Assembly (NCBI GenBank): GCA_964593045.1
Contig: CAZQJQ010000020.1
Coordinates: 1-24,249 of the forward strand
DNA length: 24,249 nucleotides
Source of the DNA: JAOAHC01 sp964593045
Lineage (GTDB): Bacteria; Bacillota; Clostridia; TANB77; CAG-465
Direction: 5' to 3'
Below the pieces are notes generated by a model. That model made no database searches. It saw only the letters and a list, made by a program, of their open reading frames with translations, and had not been told where the DNA came from. Both the position numbers and the translations under genes were made by a program. Each line of letters begins with the position of its first letter. The first letter of the stretch is position 1. Shown here in pieces: positions 1 through 6,618 of this stretch.

Positions 1-45
1 ACCGGGTACCCCTAAACCGGGTACCCCTAAACCGGGTACCCCTAA
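1..45. repeat. Three tandem copies of a 15-bp GC-rich repeat
   Basis: The unit ACCGGGTACCCCTAA occurs three times without mismatch and contains the palindrome GGGTACCC. It is far richer in G+C than the surrounding DNA. The array touches the window edge, so its true copy number is unknown. Read in the frame of the gene that follows, each unit encodes Pro-Gly-Thr-Pro-Lys with no stop through to the ATG at 65, so the array could be coding. It could also be a non-coding minisatellite upstream of the ribosome binding site. Confidence 0.9.
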
Positions 46-64
46 GGAAAGAGGGTACTTTTTT

Positions 65-529
65 ATGTGTAATTTTTATGATTATGTTTCAAAATATGAA
101 AATTTAAATTTTGGAAAGTTATGTATTTTTAGAGTTGGATTTTTTTATTGTACTTTTGGTGTACAAACTGGTTTTCTTGAAGAAAAATTTAGTTTGTCTA
201 GAACATGTTTTATACAGAACAAAGTATGTAAAGTTGGTATGCCAAGAGATTCTTTAGATAAATATATTAATATGTTAAAAGATAAAAACATTACTTTTTG
301 TATTTTTGATTATACTGATAGTGATATTTTTGATTTCGAATATAATTCTAAAAGGTATGTTAAGACTATGGAATATAATAGCGGTGTATTGTGCAATTTT
401 AATAAGTATAGTATTAATTGTAGTAATTGTAAGGCTAAAAAAAATAGTATTTATTATAGGTTGGATATGCTTGAAAAAATTTTGCTTTCTCTGAAGTCAG
501 ATTTTGGTGATAAAAATGAATTTAAGTGA
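65..529 (+). CDS. MutS domain I-like protein, candidate DGR accessory (MSL-type)
   Basis: A 154-residue protein. Residues 20-83 resemble the N-terminal mismatch-recognition domain (domain I) of MutS. IFRVGFFYCTFG aligns with the MutS pattern FxxGDFYExF, and VGMPRDSLDKYINML followed by FCIFDY aligns with the MutS pattern AGVPxHxLxxYxxxL...AICEQ. The Glu of the MutS Phe-x-Glu mismatch wedge is a Cys here (C29), and no clamp, lever or ATPase domain follows, so this is not a repair enzyme in itself. The C-terminal third has a CxxC (CSNC) and many Lys/Asn residues. An AAGGAAAGAGGG stretch lies just before ATG 65, but the frame is also open upstream through the 15-bp repeats. The gene overlaps avd by 14 bases, suggesting co-translation. 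MutS-like proteins have been reported beside some DGRs (from memory). A role in nucleic-acid binding during retrohoming is inference. Confidence 0.72.
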   Translation: MCNFYDYVSKYENLNFGKLCIFRVGFFYCTFGVQTGFLEEKFSLSRTCFIQNKVCKVGMPRDSLDKYINMLKDKNITFCIFDYTDSDIFDFEYNSKRYVKTMEYNSGVLCNFNKYSINCSNCKAKKNSIYYRLDMLEKILLSLKSDFGDKNEFK

Positions 530-890
530 TAATTCTTTGATTTTGATTGCAAAATACGAGAAGTATATTGAATATATGTTTGTGATTTTAAATAAATTAC
601 CAAGAACTGAAAAGTATAATTTAGGTACTGATTTTAAAAATGTGATGTATTCTATGTTTAATAATATAATGTATTTGAATAAAGTAAGTAAGTTTAAAAG
701 GATGGATTTTTGTAATTTGGTTGATGCTGAGATTTGTATTCAAAGATCATATATAAGGGTAATGTACAAGTTAAAATATATTGATTTTAAAAAATATATG
801 TATGCCATTTCTTTATTAGATGAAATTGGTAAGATTTTAGGTGGTTATATAAAATTTTTGGGTGTTGATTATGGCAAAAAAGATACATAA
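516..890 (+). CDS. avd: Avd-like DGR accessory variability determinant
   Basis: About 124 residues from ATG 516; TTG 504 and GTG 507 are alternative in-frame starts. The pattern fits the Avd/four-helix-bundle family: LPRTEKYNLG near the first helix matches the family's FPKxERYxLG, and the C-terminus has LLDEIGKILGGYIKFLG, matching the family's hallmark DEIGRMLGGWIKS. In known DGRs Avd forms a pentameric basic barrel that binds the reverse transcriptase and template RNA and is needed for mutagenic cDNA synthesis. It lies between the MutS-like gene and the reverse transcriptase, overlapping both, as in a tight operon. The length is normal for the family. Confidence 0.92.
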   Translation: MNLSDNSLILIAKYEKYIEYMFVILNKLPRTEKYNLGTDFKNVMYSMFNNIMYLNKVSKFKRMDFCNLVDAEICIQRSYIRVMYKLKYIDFKKYMYAISLLDEIGKILGGYIKFLGVDYGKKDT

Positions 891-1888
891 TAATATTTTT
901 TTAAAAAATTTAAATTATGAATCTATGTATATTGCCTATACTCATACTAAAAAAGGAAAAACATATAGTTTGCAAGTTATTTCTTTTAATATGAGGTTAG
1001 AGTATAACATTAAAAAAATAGTTTCTGATTTAAGAAGTGGCAATTATATTTTTGGTAAATACTCTGAGTTCTATATTTATGATCCTAAAAAAAGAAGAGT
1101 TTTATCTGCTCCATTTAGAGATAGAATAGTTCATACTTGGTATGTGGAGAATTTTTTAGAAAAATACTTTTGCCCTTCGTTTATATCTACTTCATATGCA
1201 TGTATAAAAGGTAGAGGAATGCATAAATGTGCTTTAGATATGCAAAGTATGATATATAAATGTAGTTATCTAAAGGAATATGAAAATTCATATATTTTGA
1301 AAATGGATATTGCAAAATATTTCAATAATATTGATAGGAATATTTTATATAGTATTATTTCTAAAAAAATATATGATTCTAATTTTTTAAAGTTAACTAG
1401 AGATATTCTAAATTCAGCATCTTCTTTTGATGATATAACTGGAGTTGGACTTCCCATTCGGTAATTATACTTCACAAATGTTTGCAAATATATATTTAAA
1501 TGAACAAGATAAATATTTAAAACATATTCTTAAATGCAAATATGTTTCGAGATATATGGATGATACTATAATAATATTAAGAAATAAAGAGGAAGCTAAA
1601 TCAGTTCTCAATAATATAACTTGTTTTTTAAATGATAATTTAAAGCTTAAATTAAATTCTAAAACTAATATATTTAAGATTTCTCAGGGTGTAAATTATT
1701 GTGGTTACAAAATAAATAAATATGGATTGAAAATACGAAATAGAGGGAAAAGAAAAATAAAAATAAAGATAAAAAAGTTAAATAAATTATTAAAAACCGG
1801 AAAAATATCTGTTAAATCAGCTAAGAATATGTTAGCCGGAAATATTGGTTATGCAAAGATTGCAAATATAAACAAGATATTGGGGTAA
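871..1888 (+). pseudogene. DGR reverse transcriptase, interrupted by a +1 frameshift at motif 4
   Basis: DGR-type reverse transcriptase in two frames. From ATG 871 (GTG 862 also possible; overlaps avd by 20 bases) the first part has motif 1 (RVLSAPFRDRIVHTW), motif 2 (KGRGMHKCALDMQ) and motif 3/A with the first catalytic Asp (KMDIAKYFNNID). It then reads GVGLPIR and stops at 1462-1464. The next frame continues at once with FGNYTSQMFANIYLNE, motif 5 RYMDDTIIIL with the catalytic Asp pair, and the thumb-side KLKLNSKT...GVNYCGYKI. Joined, motif 4 reads GLP[I/F]GNYTSQ, the (I/V/L)GxxxSQ variant diagnostic of DGR enzymes in place of QGxxxSP. One extra base within about 1450-1459, for example in the CCC at 1453-1455, explains the break. 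Everything else is intact, so this is a recent mutation, a sequencing or assembly error, or less likely a programmed +1 shift. Confidence 0.93.
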
Positions 1889-1889
1889 A

Positions 1890-2022
1890 ATCATACGTGA
1901 TTAATTCTATCATTCGAGGTGGTAATTATAACAACAACGGCAACAACAATCCAGCTTCCTATATGAATAACAACAATGCTAGTAATTCTAACAAGAACAT
2001 TGGGTTTTGCCTAGCACTCTAA
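1890..2022 (+). other. DGR template repeat (TR)
   Basis: Immediately 3' of the reverse transcriptase is an untranslated block whose conceptual translation is IRGGNYNNNGNNNPASYM followed by NNNNASNSNKNIGFCLAL and a stop at 2020-2022. This is the standard layout of the C-terminal end of FGE-sulfatase/C-type-lectin DGR targets (RGGxW...NxxNxIGFR-LAL). It carries 14 Asn codons, 9 of them AAC, and mutation at the adenines of AAY codons cannot create a stop. The conserved 3' end, around TTGGGTTTTGCCTAGCACTC, is where the initiation-of-mutagenic-homing site should lie. The 5' boundary is approximate because no variable repeat is present here to align against. The base composition, rich in CAACAA, differs clearly from the flanks. 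Confidence 0.9.
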
Positions 2023-2114
2023 TATATATTGAGATTATATATTTTAAGAAATATATACAGTAAAGTATTAGTATTAAAGAGATTTTACTCCATCCTATTT
2101 AGGTAAATATATTA

Positions 2115-2160
2115 ATATATATTCATGAGTAATTAGTGAAAGTGAATATATATGTTTTTT
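2115..2160 (+). terminator. Hairpin with T-run after the DGR template repeat
   Basis: ATATATATTCA at 2115-2125 pairs perfectly with TGAATATATAT at 2143-2153 (11 bp, 17-nt loop), followed by GTTTTTT at 2154-2160. This is a plausible intrinsic terminator for the DGR transcript, though the stem is AT-rich. It sits directly upstream of the ribosome binding site of the SSB-like gene and could separate its expression from the DGR. Confidence 0.6.
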
Positions 2161-2172
2161 GGAGAAAATAAT

Positions 2173-2445
2173 ATGAATAAAATATATATAATGGGTAAGG
2201 TAAAAAACATATCAAAATTATATTGGAGTTATACACAAAAAAGAAAAATTAGTATATATGTTGATTTACAAATATACAGTCGTTTTAAAGGAAAAGATGA
2301 AGTCTTTAATTGTTTGTTAGAAGATGATAATTTAGATAATTGTTATTATATGATTAAAAAAAATGACTTTTTATATGTAGTAGGAAATGTAGTAAATGAT
2401 GATGATATAATAAAAATTAATATAGAAAGAATATTTTTTTTATAG
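2173..2445 (+). CDS. Small SSB-like OB-fold protein
   Basis: A 90-residue protein starting at ATG 2173, chosen because GGAGAA lies just upstream; the in-frame ATG at 2152 lies inside the terminator hairpin. The sequence follows single-stranded DNA-binding proteins: MNKIYIMGKVKNISKL (SSB: MNKVxLIGRVxxxPEL), then RFKGKDEVFNCLLEDDN (SSB: RFKGxxGExxFxxCVxFG), MIKKNDFLYVVGNVV (SSB: YLxKGxxVyVEGRL) and a final strand IIKINIERIFFL. It lacks the Gly/Pro-rich linker and the acidic DDDIPF-type tail that recruits SSB partners, so it looks like a bare OB domain. It follows the DGR on the same strand and precedes an oppositely oriented operon. Binding single-stranded DNA or cDNA is inferred from the fold resemblance only. 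Confidence 0.6.
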   Translation: MNKIYIMGKVKNISKLYWSYTQKRKISIYVDLQIYSRFKGKDEVFNCLLEDDNLDNCYYMIKKNDFLYVVGNVVNDDDIIKINIERIFFL

Positions 2446-2507
2446 ATTTTTTTGTTCTTTTCATTTTTTCTTATTTGCTATTCTTTAAGTCCTCTATTTT
2501 TTGTAGA

Positions 2508-2558
2508 AACAACAAAAAACACTCATAGTAAAAATTTACACATATTTTACTATGAGTG
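2508..2558 (-). terminator. Strong terminator ending the ABC transporter operon
   Basis: A perfect 14-bp inverted repeat, CACTCATAGTAAAA at 2520-2533 and TTTTACTATGAGTG at 2545-2558, with an 11-nt loop. On the minus strand the stem is followed by GTTTTTTGTTGTTTC, a good U-tract. The plus-strand tail (CTTTGCTTAT) is poor, so it mainly ends transcription coming from the transporter genes. Confidence 0.8.
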
Positions 2559-2561
2559 CTT

Positions 2562-2646
2562 TGCTTATACTAATTGAGTGTTATTTTTTATGTTTGTTAG
2601 TTGTATATATTTATTACAAAACCGGTTGCATTTTATAGTATAAGCA
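2562..2646. repeat. 11-bp perfect inverted repeat flanking 63 bp
   Basis: TGCTTATACTA at 2562-2572 is exactly inverted as TAGTATAAGCA at 2636-2646. The 63 bases between contain a run of T and the palindrome AACCGGTT. It lies between the ABC ATPase stop codon and the strong terminator. It could be a weak long-range RNA stem in the operon's 3' UTR or the ends of a tiny relic element. No target-site duplication is evident. Confidence 0.5.
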
Positions 2647-2667
2647 TTTTATATAATAAAAGGAATG

Positions 2668-3336
2668 TTAATTTAGTTTGCTTATTTGTTTGTTTTTTAC
2701 TTTATATATTACATCTGTTTTACTTGAAACTTGATTAGAGTGTGTAACTAAAATTACACATTTTTCATATTTATGAGCAAGATTAATAAATATTTCTAAA
2801 ATCTCTTCTGTAGTTTGTTCATCTAGATTACCAGTTGGTTCATCTGCAAGAATTATTGAACTGTCTTTTACTAAAGCTCTAGCTATTGCTACTCTTTGTT
2901 GTTGCCCACCTGATAATTGTAATATATTTCTTGACATATCCTCTTCTTTTAATCCAAGACTTTCTAATACTTCAGTTGCTTTTTGCTTTTTGTTTCCTTT
3001 GTATTTTACTATATCCATAGCAACTATTACATTATCAATTGCATTCATATATTTTATTAAGTTATAGTTTTGGAAAACAAGAGAGATTTTTTCTTTTCTA
3101 TATTTAACGTACCCTATTTTCCTTATATCTTCATCTTCATACAATATTTGACCTTCGCTTGGTGTATCTAAAGCACCAATAAGTGATAATGTAGTAGTTT
3201 TTCCACTACCAGATTCACCAATTATTGAATATAGCTTTCCCTTTTCAAAGTCAATGTTAATGCCTTTTAATATTTCTAATTGTTTTTGATTTGTATTATA
3301 TGAAAAACCTACGTTTTTAAGTTTAAGTATACTCAT
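2668..3336 (-). CDS. ABC transporter ATP-binding protein (LolD/MacB type)
   Basis: A 222-residue nucleotide-binding subunit that hydrolyses ATP on the cytoplasmic face for the adjacent permease. Walker A is GESGSGKT at residues 40-47, the Q-loop is FQNYNLI, the ABC signature is LSGGQQQRVAIARAL, Walker B is IILADEPTGNLD, and the H-loop His is in VTHSNQ. The length and the EPTGNLD motif are typical of the MacB/LolD/FtsE subfamily paired with FtsX-like permeases. AAGGAGG lies just upstream of ATG 3336, 12 bases after the permease stop, so the two are co-transcribed. The substrate is unknown; nearby two-component genes suggest an envelope-stress or antimicrobial-peptide exporter, which is inference. 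Confidence 0.93.
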   Translation of the reverse strand: MSILKLKNVGFSYNTNQKQLEILKGINIDFEKGKLYSIIGESGSGKTTTLSLIGALDTPSEGQILYEDEDIRKIGYVKYRKEKISLVFQNYNLIKYMNAIDNVIVAMDIVKYKGNKKQKATEVLESLGLKEEDMSRNILQLSGGQQQRVAIARALVKDSSIILADEPTGNLDEQTTEEILEIFINLAHKYEKCVILVTHSNQVSSKTDVIYKVKNKQISKLN

Positions 3337-3348
3337 TATTTCCCCTCC

Positions 3349-4863
3349 TTAATCCTGATTAGATAATATTTTTCTAGGACTATATCTTGATATTATAAAC
3401 ATAGGGACAGAGACACCTAGTAAAATAATTAACGTTCCGCATCCAAAAAGCAATGCAATTTCTTCTATTGTTATATTTACTTCAATACTGTCAACATAGT
3501 CAACATTTTCATTTGACTGGAACATATTTTCAAACATTTGTCCCATGCCTCCTGACTTTCCACCCTGACTTTGTTCTGTATTTGGACTATCTTTCATTGT
3601 ACTTAAATTAGCAGTTTTGCTTGATGATAATGAAGATATTTGACTTTGTATAAGACTGTCTGATATTTTATTTGAAAGTATAGTTCCAGAGAATATAGAT
3701 AAAGTAAATGCAAGTATTCCTACAATTAAAACTTCAGAAATCATTTGCAGATTAATTTTAAATTTACTTTCACCTAGTGATAAAAGTACACCAACTTCAT
3801 AAATTCTTTCTCTAATAAACAATACAAGTATAAGTGTGAGAATAAAGACACCTGCAATTACAATTACAATAATTGATGTACTTGCAAATTTTTGAACATT
3901 TTTTATAGGTTCAATCATTTGATCGTAAGTACTATTATCACTACTTACTTTGTATTTTGATGTATCAATAGTAGATGAATCAGTTATTTCATCTATTACA
4001 CTATCTAAATATTCTGGATCATCCACATAAAAAACAGCACTATCTATACCTTCAGAATAGGTATTAGTTTCGGTATCAGTATCATAACTTGCACGTCTGA
4101 AATTTGCACTTACAACATCATATGGCATGTATATTGTATTATATGATTCTGCAGGTCTCATATTATTTACGCTAGTTGATTCATAAATACCAACTATTGT
4201 AAATTCTAAAGTTACATCTGTCTTAGAAGCAGATGTAATACTTATAGTATCACCAAGTTTTAGATCATTTGCCTCTAATAAGTTTTTTTCAATTAATATG
4301 TTGTTTTCTCCAACATCAGCAAGAGTTAAATTTCTACCTTCTGTTAATGTCATACTACTTGTTTCAGTAGAAGTATCCAAAATACCACTTATTGTAATAT
4401 CACCAGTAGAAACTCTCATGACATCTTGCATTTGTTCATTGGAGTCATTATTCATTTTTGGCATATTTTGATTGTTAAAAGATTTATCATCTTCGGACAT
4501 AGTTTCTTCAACTGGTTCAAAATCAACAGCATTTCCTGAACCTGTTACAAAATAATTATATCCACTGATATGATCCATGGATAAAATAGAAGAAAGATCC
4601 GATACATTAATTGGAACAGATGTAAATGCACTCCTTGTTCCTTTAGATTGTGAAGTACTTTCCATTGCTTTTTGCATATCGTATGAAATTGTTATAGTAC
4701 TTCCTAACTGCTTCCTAGCTTGTACCATTGCATTTTGAGTTGCCTTGTGAATAGCAAACCCTGCCATAATCATAGTACCTATTACAAAAAGAATAGCAAG
4801 CATAAGAAATGTTTTACTTTTTCTGTTTTTTATAGCTATAAAAGCTCTTTTTAAAAAACCCAT
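3349..4863 (-). CDS. FtsX/MacB-like ABC transporter permease
   Basis: A 504-residue membrane subunit starting MGFLKRAFIAIKNRK at ATG 4863, where AAGGAGGT precedes it; a longer reading from 4971 has a non-protein-like low-complexity N-terminus and runs through the promoter. TM1 is about residues 18-40. A large extracytoplasmic domain (about 41-345, MacB-core-like, rich in Asp/Ser/Thr) follows, then TM2 (about 345-370), TM3 (about 390-420), an extracellular loop with a Gly/Met-rich stretch (GGKSGGMGQMFENMFQ), and TM4 near the C-terminus with the conserved RYSPRKIL. This is the standard four-TM MacB/FtsX topology. With the downstream ATPase it should form a mechanotransmission-type exporter. Asn/Met-rich segments around residues 128-142 are unusual and may be ligand-binding or simply linker. 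Confidence 0.9.
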   Translation of the reverse strand: MGFLKRAFIAIKNRKSKTFLMLAILFVIGTMIMAGFAIHKATQNAMVQARKQLGSTITISYDMQKAMESTSQSKGTRSAFTSVPINVSDLSSILSMDHISGYNYFVTGSGNAVDFEPVEETMSEDDKSFNNQNMPKMNNDSNEQMQDVMRVSTGDITISGILDTSTETSSMTLTEGRNLTLADVGENNILIEKNLLEANDLKLGDTISITSASKTDVTLEFTIVGIYESTSVNNMRPAESYNTIYMPYDVVSANFRRASYDTDTETNTYSEGIDSAVFYVDDPEYLDSVIDEITDSSTIDTSKYKVSSDNSTYDQMIEPIKNVQKFASTSIIVIVIAGVFILTLILVLFIRERIYEVGVLLSLGESKFKINLQMISEVLIVGILAFTLSIFSGTILSNKISDSLIQSQISSLSSSKTANLSTMKDSPNTEQSQGGKSGGMGQMFENMFQSNENVDYVDSIEVNITIEEIALLFGCGTLIILLGVSVPMFIISRYSPRKILSNQD

Positions 4864-4892
4864 ATTTTTACCTCCTTGTATAGCAGTATTAT

Positions 4893-4921
4893 ATTTTATA
4901 TATGTGAAACTATTGTGTAAA
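4893..4921 (-). promoter_or_regulatory. Sigma-A-type promoter for permease-ATPase unit
   Basis: On the minus strand, TTTACA (4916-4921) and TAAAAT (4893-4898) are separated by 17 bases, about 30 bases upstream of the permease start. Immediately upstream of the -35 lies a long pyrimidine tract, which is A/G-rich on the plus strand at 4926-4961. Confidence 0.55.
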
Positions 4922-4972
4922 AATATAAAAAAGAAAAAGAAAAGAAAAAGAAAAGAAAAAGTAAAAAACATA

Positions 4973-5020
4973 AGAATAGAAACAATGAAAAATTCACTAT
5001 TTCTATTCTATTATTTTATT
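4973..5020 (-). terminator. Hairpin between kinase and permease genes
   Basis: AGAATAGAAA at 4973-4982 pairs perfectly with TTTCTATTCT at 5000-5009 (10 bp, 17-nt loop). Both strands have T-rich stretches beyond the stem. Lying just past the kinase stop codon, it probably ends or attenuates the regulator-kinase transcript and separates it from the permease promoter. Confidence 0.55.
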
Positions 5021-5031
5021 TTTTACTTCTT

Positions 5032-6618
5032 CTATTTACTTTTTAAATTTTTTTTAAATTCAATTGTAAATTCTACACCATTTTCCACATTTTCAACAGA
5101 GTATTTACAATCTAGAATTTCACATAAAGATTTTACTATTGTAAGTCCAAGTCCTGTACCATTTTTGCTTCTTGTATTTGTAGTTTTATATAGAGTATTC
5201 CAAATATTATTTAAGATATCTTCATTTATATTTTCACAAGTGTTGAAAACATTAAATACAACATTATCTCCTTTTGAATGAATTGATAATTTTATAATAT
5301 TTTCATTATCAACATATTTTATTGCATTACCAATAAGATTGGAAATAATTTTTTCAACACATTTTATATCCGATACAATACTTGTATTTTTTATAAAATC
5401 AGTTTGGATAGAAATTTTTTTCATATCAATCTCAATTTTCATAGAATTTAAATACTCATAAACTAAATCTGATAAATTAAATTTTTCTGGTTTTAATATA
5501 ATATTATTGTTTTCAATTTTAGATAAATCTAAAAATTCAACTACAAGTTGGTTTAATTTTTCTGTTTCAGAAATTATAATATCAACATATTCTAAATCTT
5601 CTTTGTTGTTAAATTTATTTTTAAGAAGTTGATTATATCCTGATATAAGGGTAAGAGGTGTTTTAAATTCATGAGATATATTTGTTATAAGTTGTTTTCT
5701 CATTTTTTCTATTTTTTCTAATTCTTGATTCTCATTCTTAAGCTTTTTATTTGCATCTTCTAATTTTAAAATTGCATTTTCTAAGTTATCTGACATTGTA
5801 TTAATGTTTGTTAAAAGCTCACCTATTTCATCATTTGATGTAACCTGAACCTTTTTACTAAAGTCAAGATTTGATATACTTTTTGTTATTTGCTTTATGT
5901 TATCTATTTTTTTAGTTGCTTTTTTTGAAAGTAAATATATTATAGTAGCAATTATAACAAATGTTATAAATGATGAAATAACTATAAAGGTTCTTGCTAT
6001 TGCAGAAGTTTCTTTTATTACAGTAACAGATGAGGATAGAATTATAGTCGAATTACCAATTTTACCAACAAAATATATGTTGTAATTTTCACCTGTTTGA
6101 TCTTTTACAGTAAGTATTAATTTTTCGTTTTGACCAAGTTTTTGGATTAATATGCTATCAATGTTTTGAATTTCAGTAGGTGTATTTCCTTTTTTAAAAT
6201 TAGAAGAACGATAGGTATAACTTCCATATTCATCAACAAGCCTTACTGAAATACCAAACTTTTCAGCTTCTATTACACTTGTGCTTATATCTCCATTGTT
6301 ATCATTGTAATTTTTTAATGTTTGTGAGTATATGCTCTCAAGTTTTTTCTTATTTGATGAAATATAATAATTGTTCATGAATAAATTAATGAACAAAATA
6401 TTAATTAAGATATTTACAAGTACAATGCTCGCTATAATAATTAATATTTTGTATTTTATAGAAATATACCTCTTGGTACCATTGTGCTTTATGTGATTAT
6501 AGTCATCATAATTTTTATTCTTGTATTCATTAATTTTATTTGAGATATTACTATGTAATTTATTATATAAATTTTTTATACTATTTAAGAAATTATTAAA
6601 TAGAGTTTTATACTTCAA
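5032..6618 (-). CDS. Sensor histidine kinase (OmpR-family partner)
   Basis: A 528-residue membrane kinase. It has a long Lys/Asn-rich cytoplasmic N-terminus (1-55), TM1 about 57-82, an extracytoplasmic sensor domain 83-207, TM2 about 208-230, HAMP about 231-283, a coiled coil about 283-307, a HisKA domain with phospho-acceptor His316 in NISHEFKTPLTLISGY, and a HATPase domain with N-box NLIGNAIKYV and G2 box NGTGLGLTIVKSL. The G1 region reads FNTCENI in place of DxGxGI, a degenerate form seen in VanS/BceS-like Gram-positive kinases. The start is a TTG at 6616-6618 that overlaps the regulator gene by 11 bases, implying translational coupling; no later Met fits before TM1. The signal sensed is unknown. 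Confidence 0.92.
   Translation of the reverse strand: MKYKTLFNNFLNSIKNLYNKLHSNISNKINEYKNKNYDDYNHIKHNGTKRYISIKYKILIIIASIVLVNILINILFINLFMNNYYISSNKKKLESIYSQTLKNYNDNNGDISTSVIEAEKFGISVRLVDEYGSYTYRSSNFKKGNTPTEIQNIDSILIQKLGQNEKLILTVKDQTGENYNIYFVGKIGNSTIILSSSVTVIKETSAIARTFIVISSFITFVIIATIIYLLSKKATKKIDNIKQITKSISNLDFSKKVQVTSNDEIGELLTNINTMSDNLENAILKLEDANKKLKNENQELEKIEKMRKQLITNISHEFKTPLTLISGYNQLLKNKFNNKEDLEYVDIIISETEKLNQLVVEFLDLSKIENNNIILKPEKFNLSDLVYEYLNSMKIEIDMKKISIQTDFIKNTSIVSDIKCVEKIISNLIGNAIKYVDNENIIKLSIHSKGDNVVFNVFNTCENINEDILNNIWNTLYKTTNTRSKNGTGLGLTIVKSLCEILDCKYSVENVENGVEFTIEFKKNLKSK

Noticed and set aside
1..45. CRISPR array
   Set aside because: The 15-bp units are directly adjacent with no spacers.
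1912..2022. Template repeat as the end of a protein-coding gene
   Set aside because: No start codon or ribosome binding site with an open frame of useful length precedes it, and its position after the RT and its codon pattern match a DGR template.
4863..4971. Longer N-terminus for the permease starting at 4971
   Set aside because: It is Phe/Leu-rich low complexity read from the pyrimidine tract, includes the promoter, and the AAGGAGGT site fits ATG 4863.
4904..5281. Plus-strand frame of 125 codons across the kinase 3' end
   Set aside because: Overlaps the histidine kinase ATPase domain antisense and reads a low-complexity Lys-rich start followed by Phe/Leu runs.
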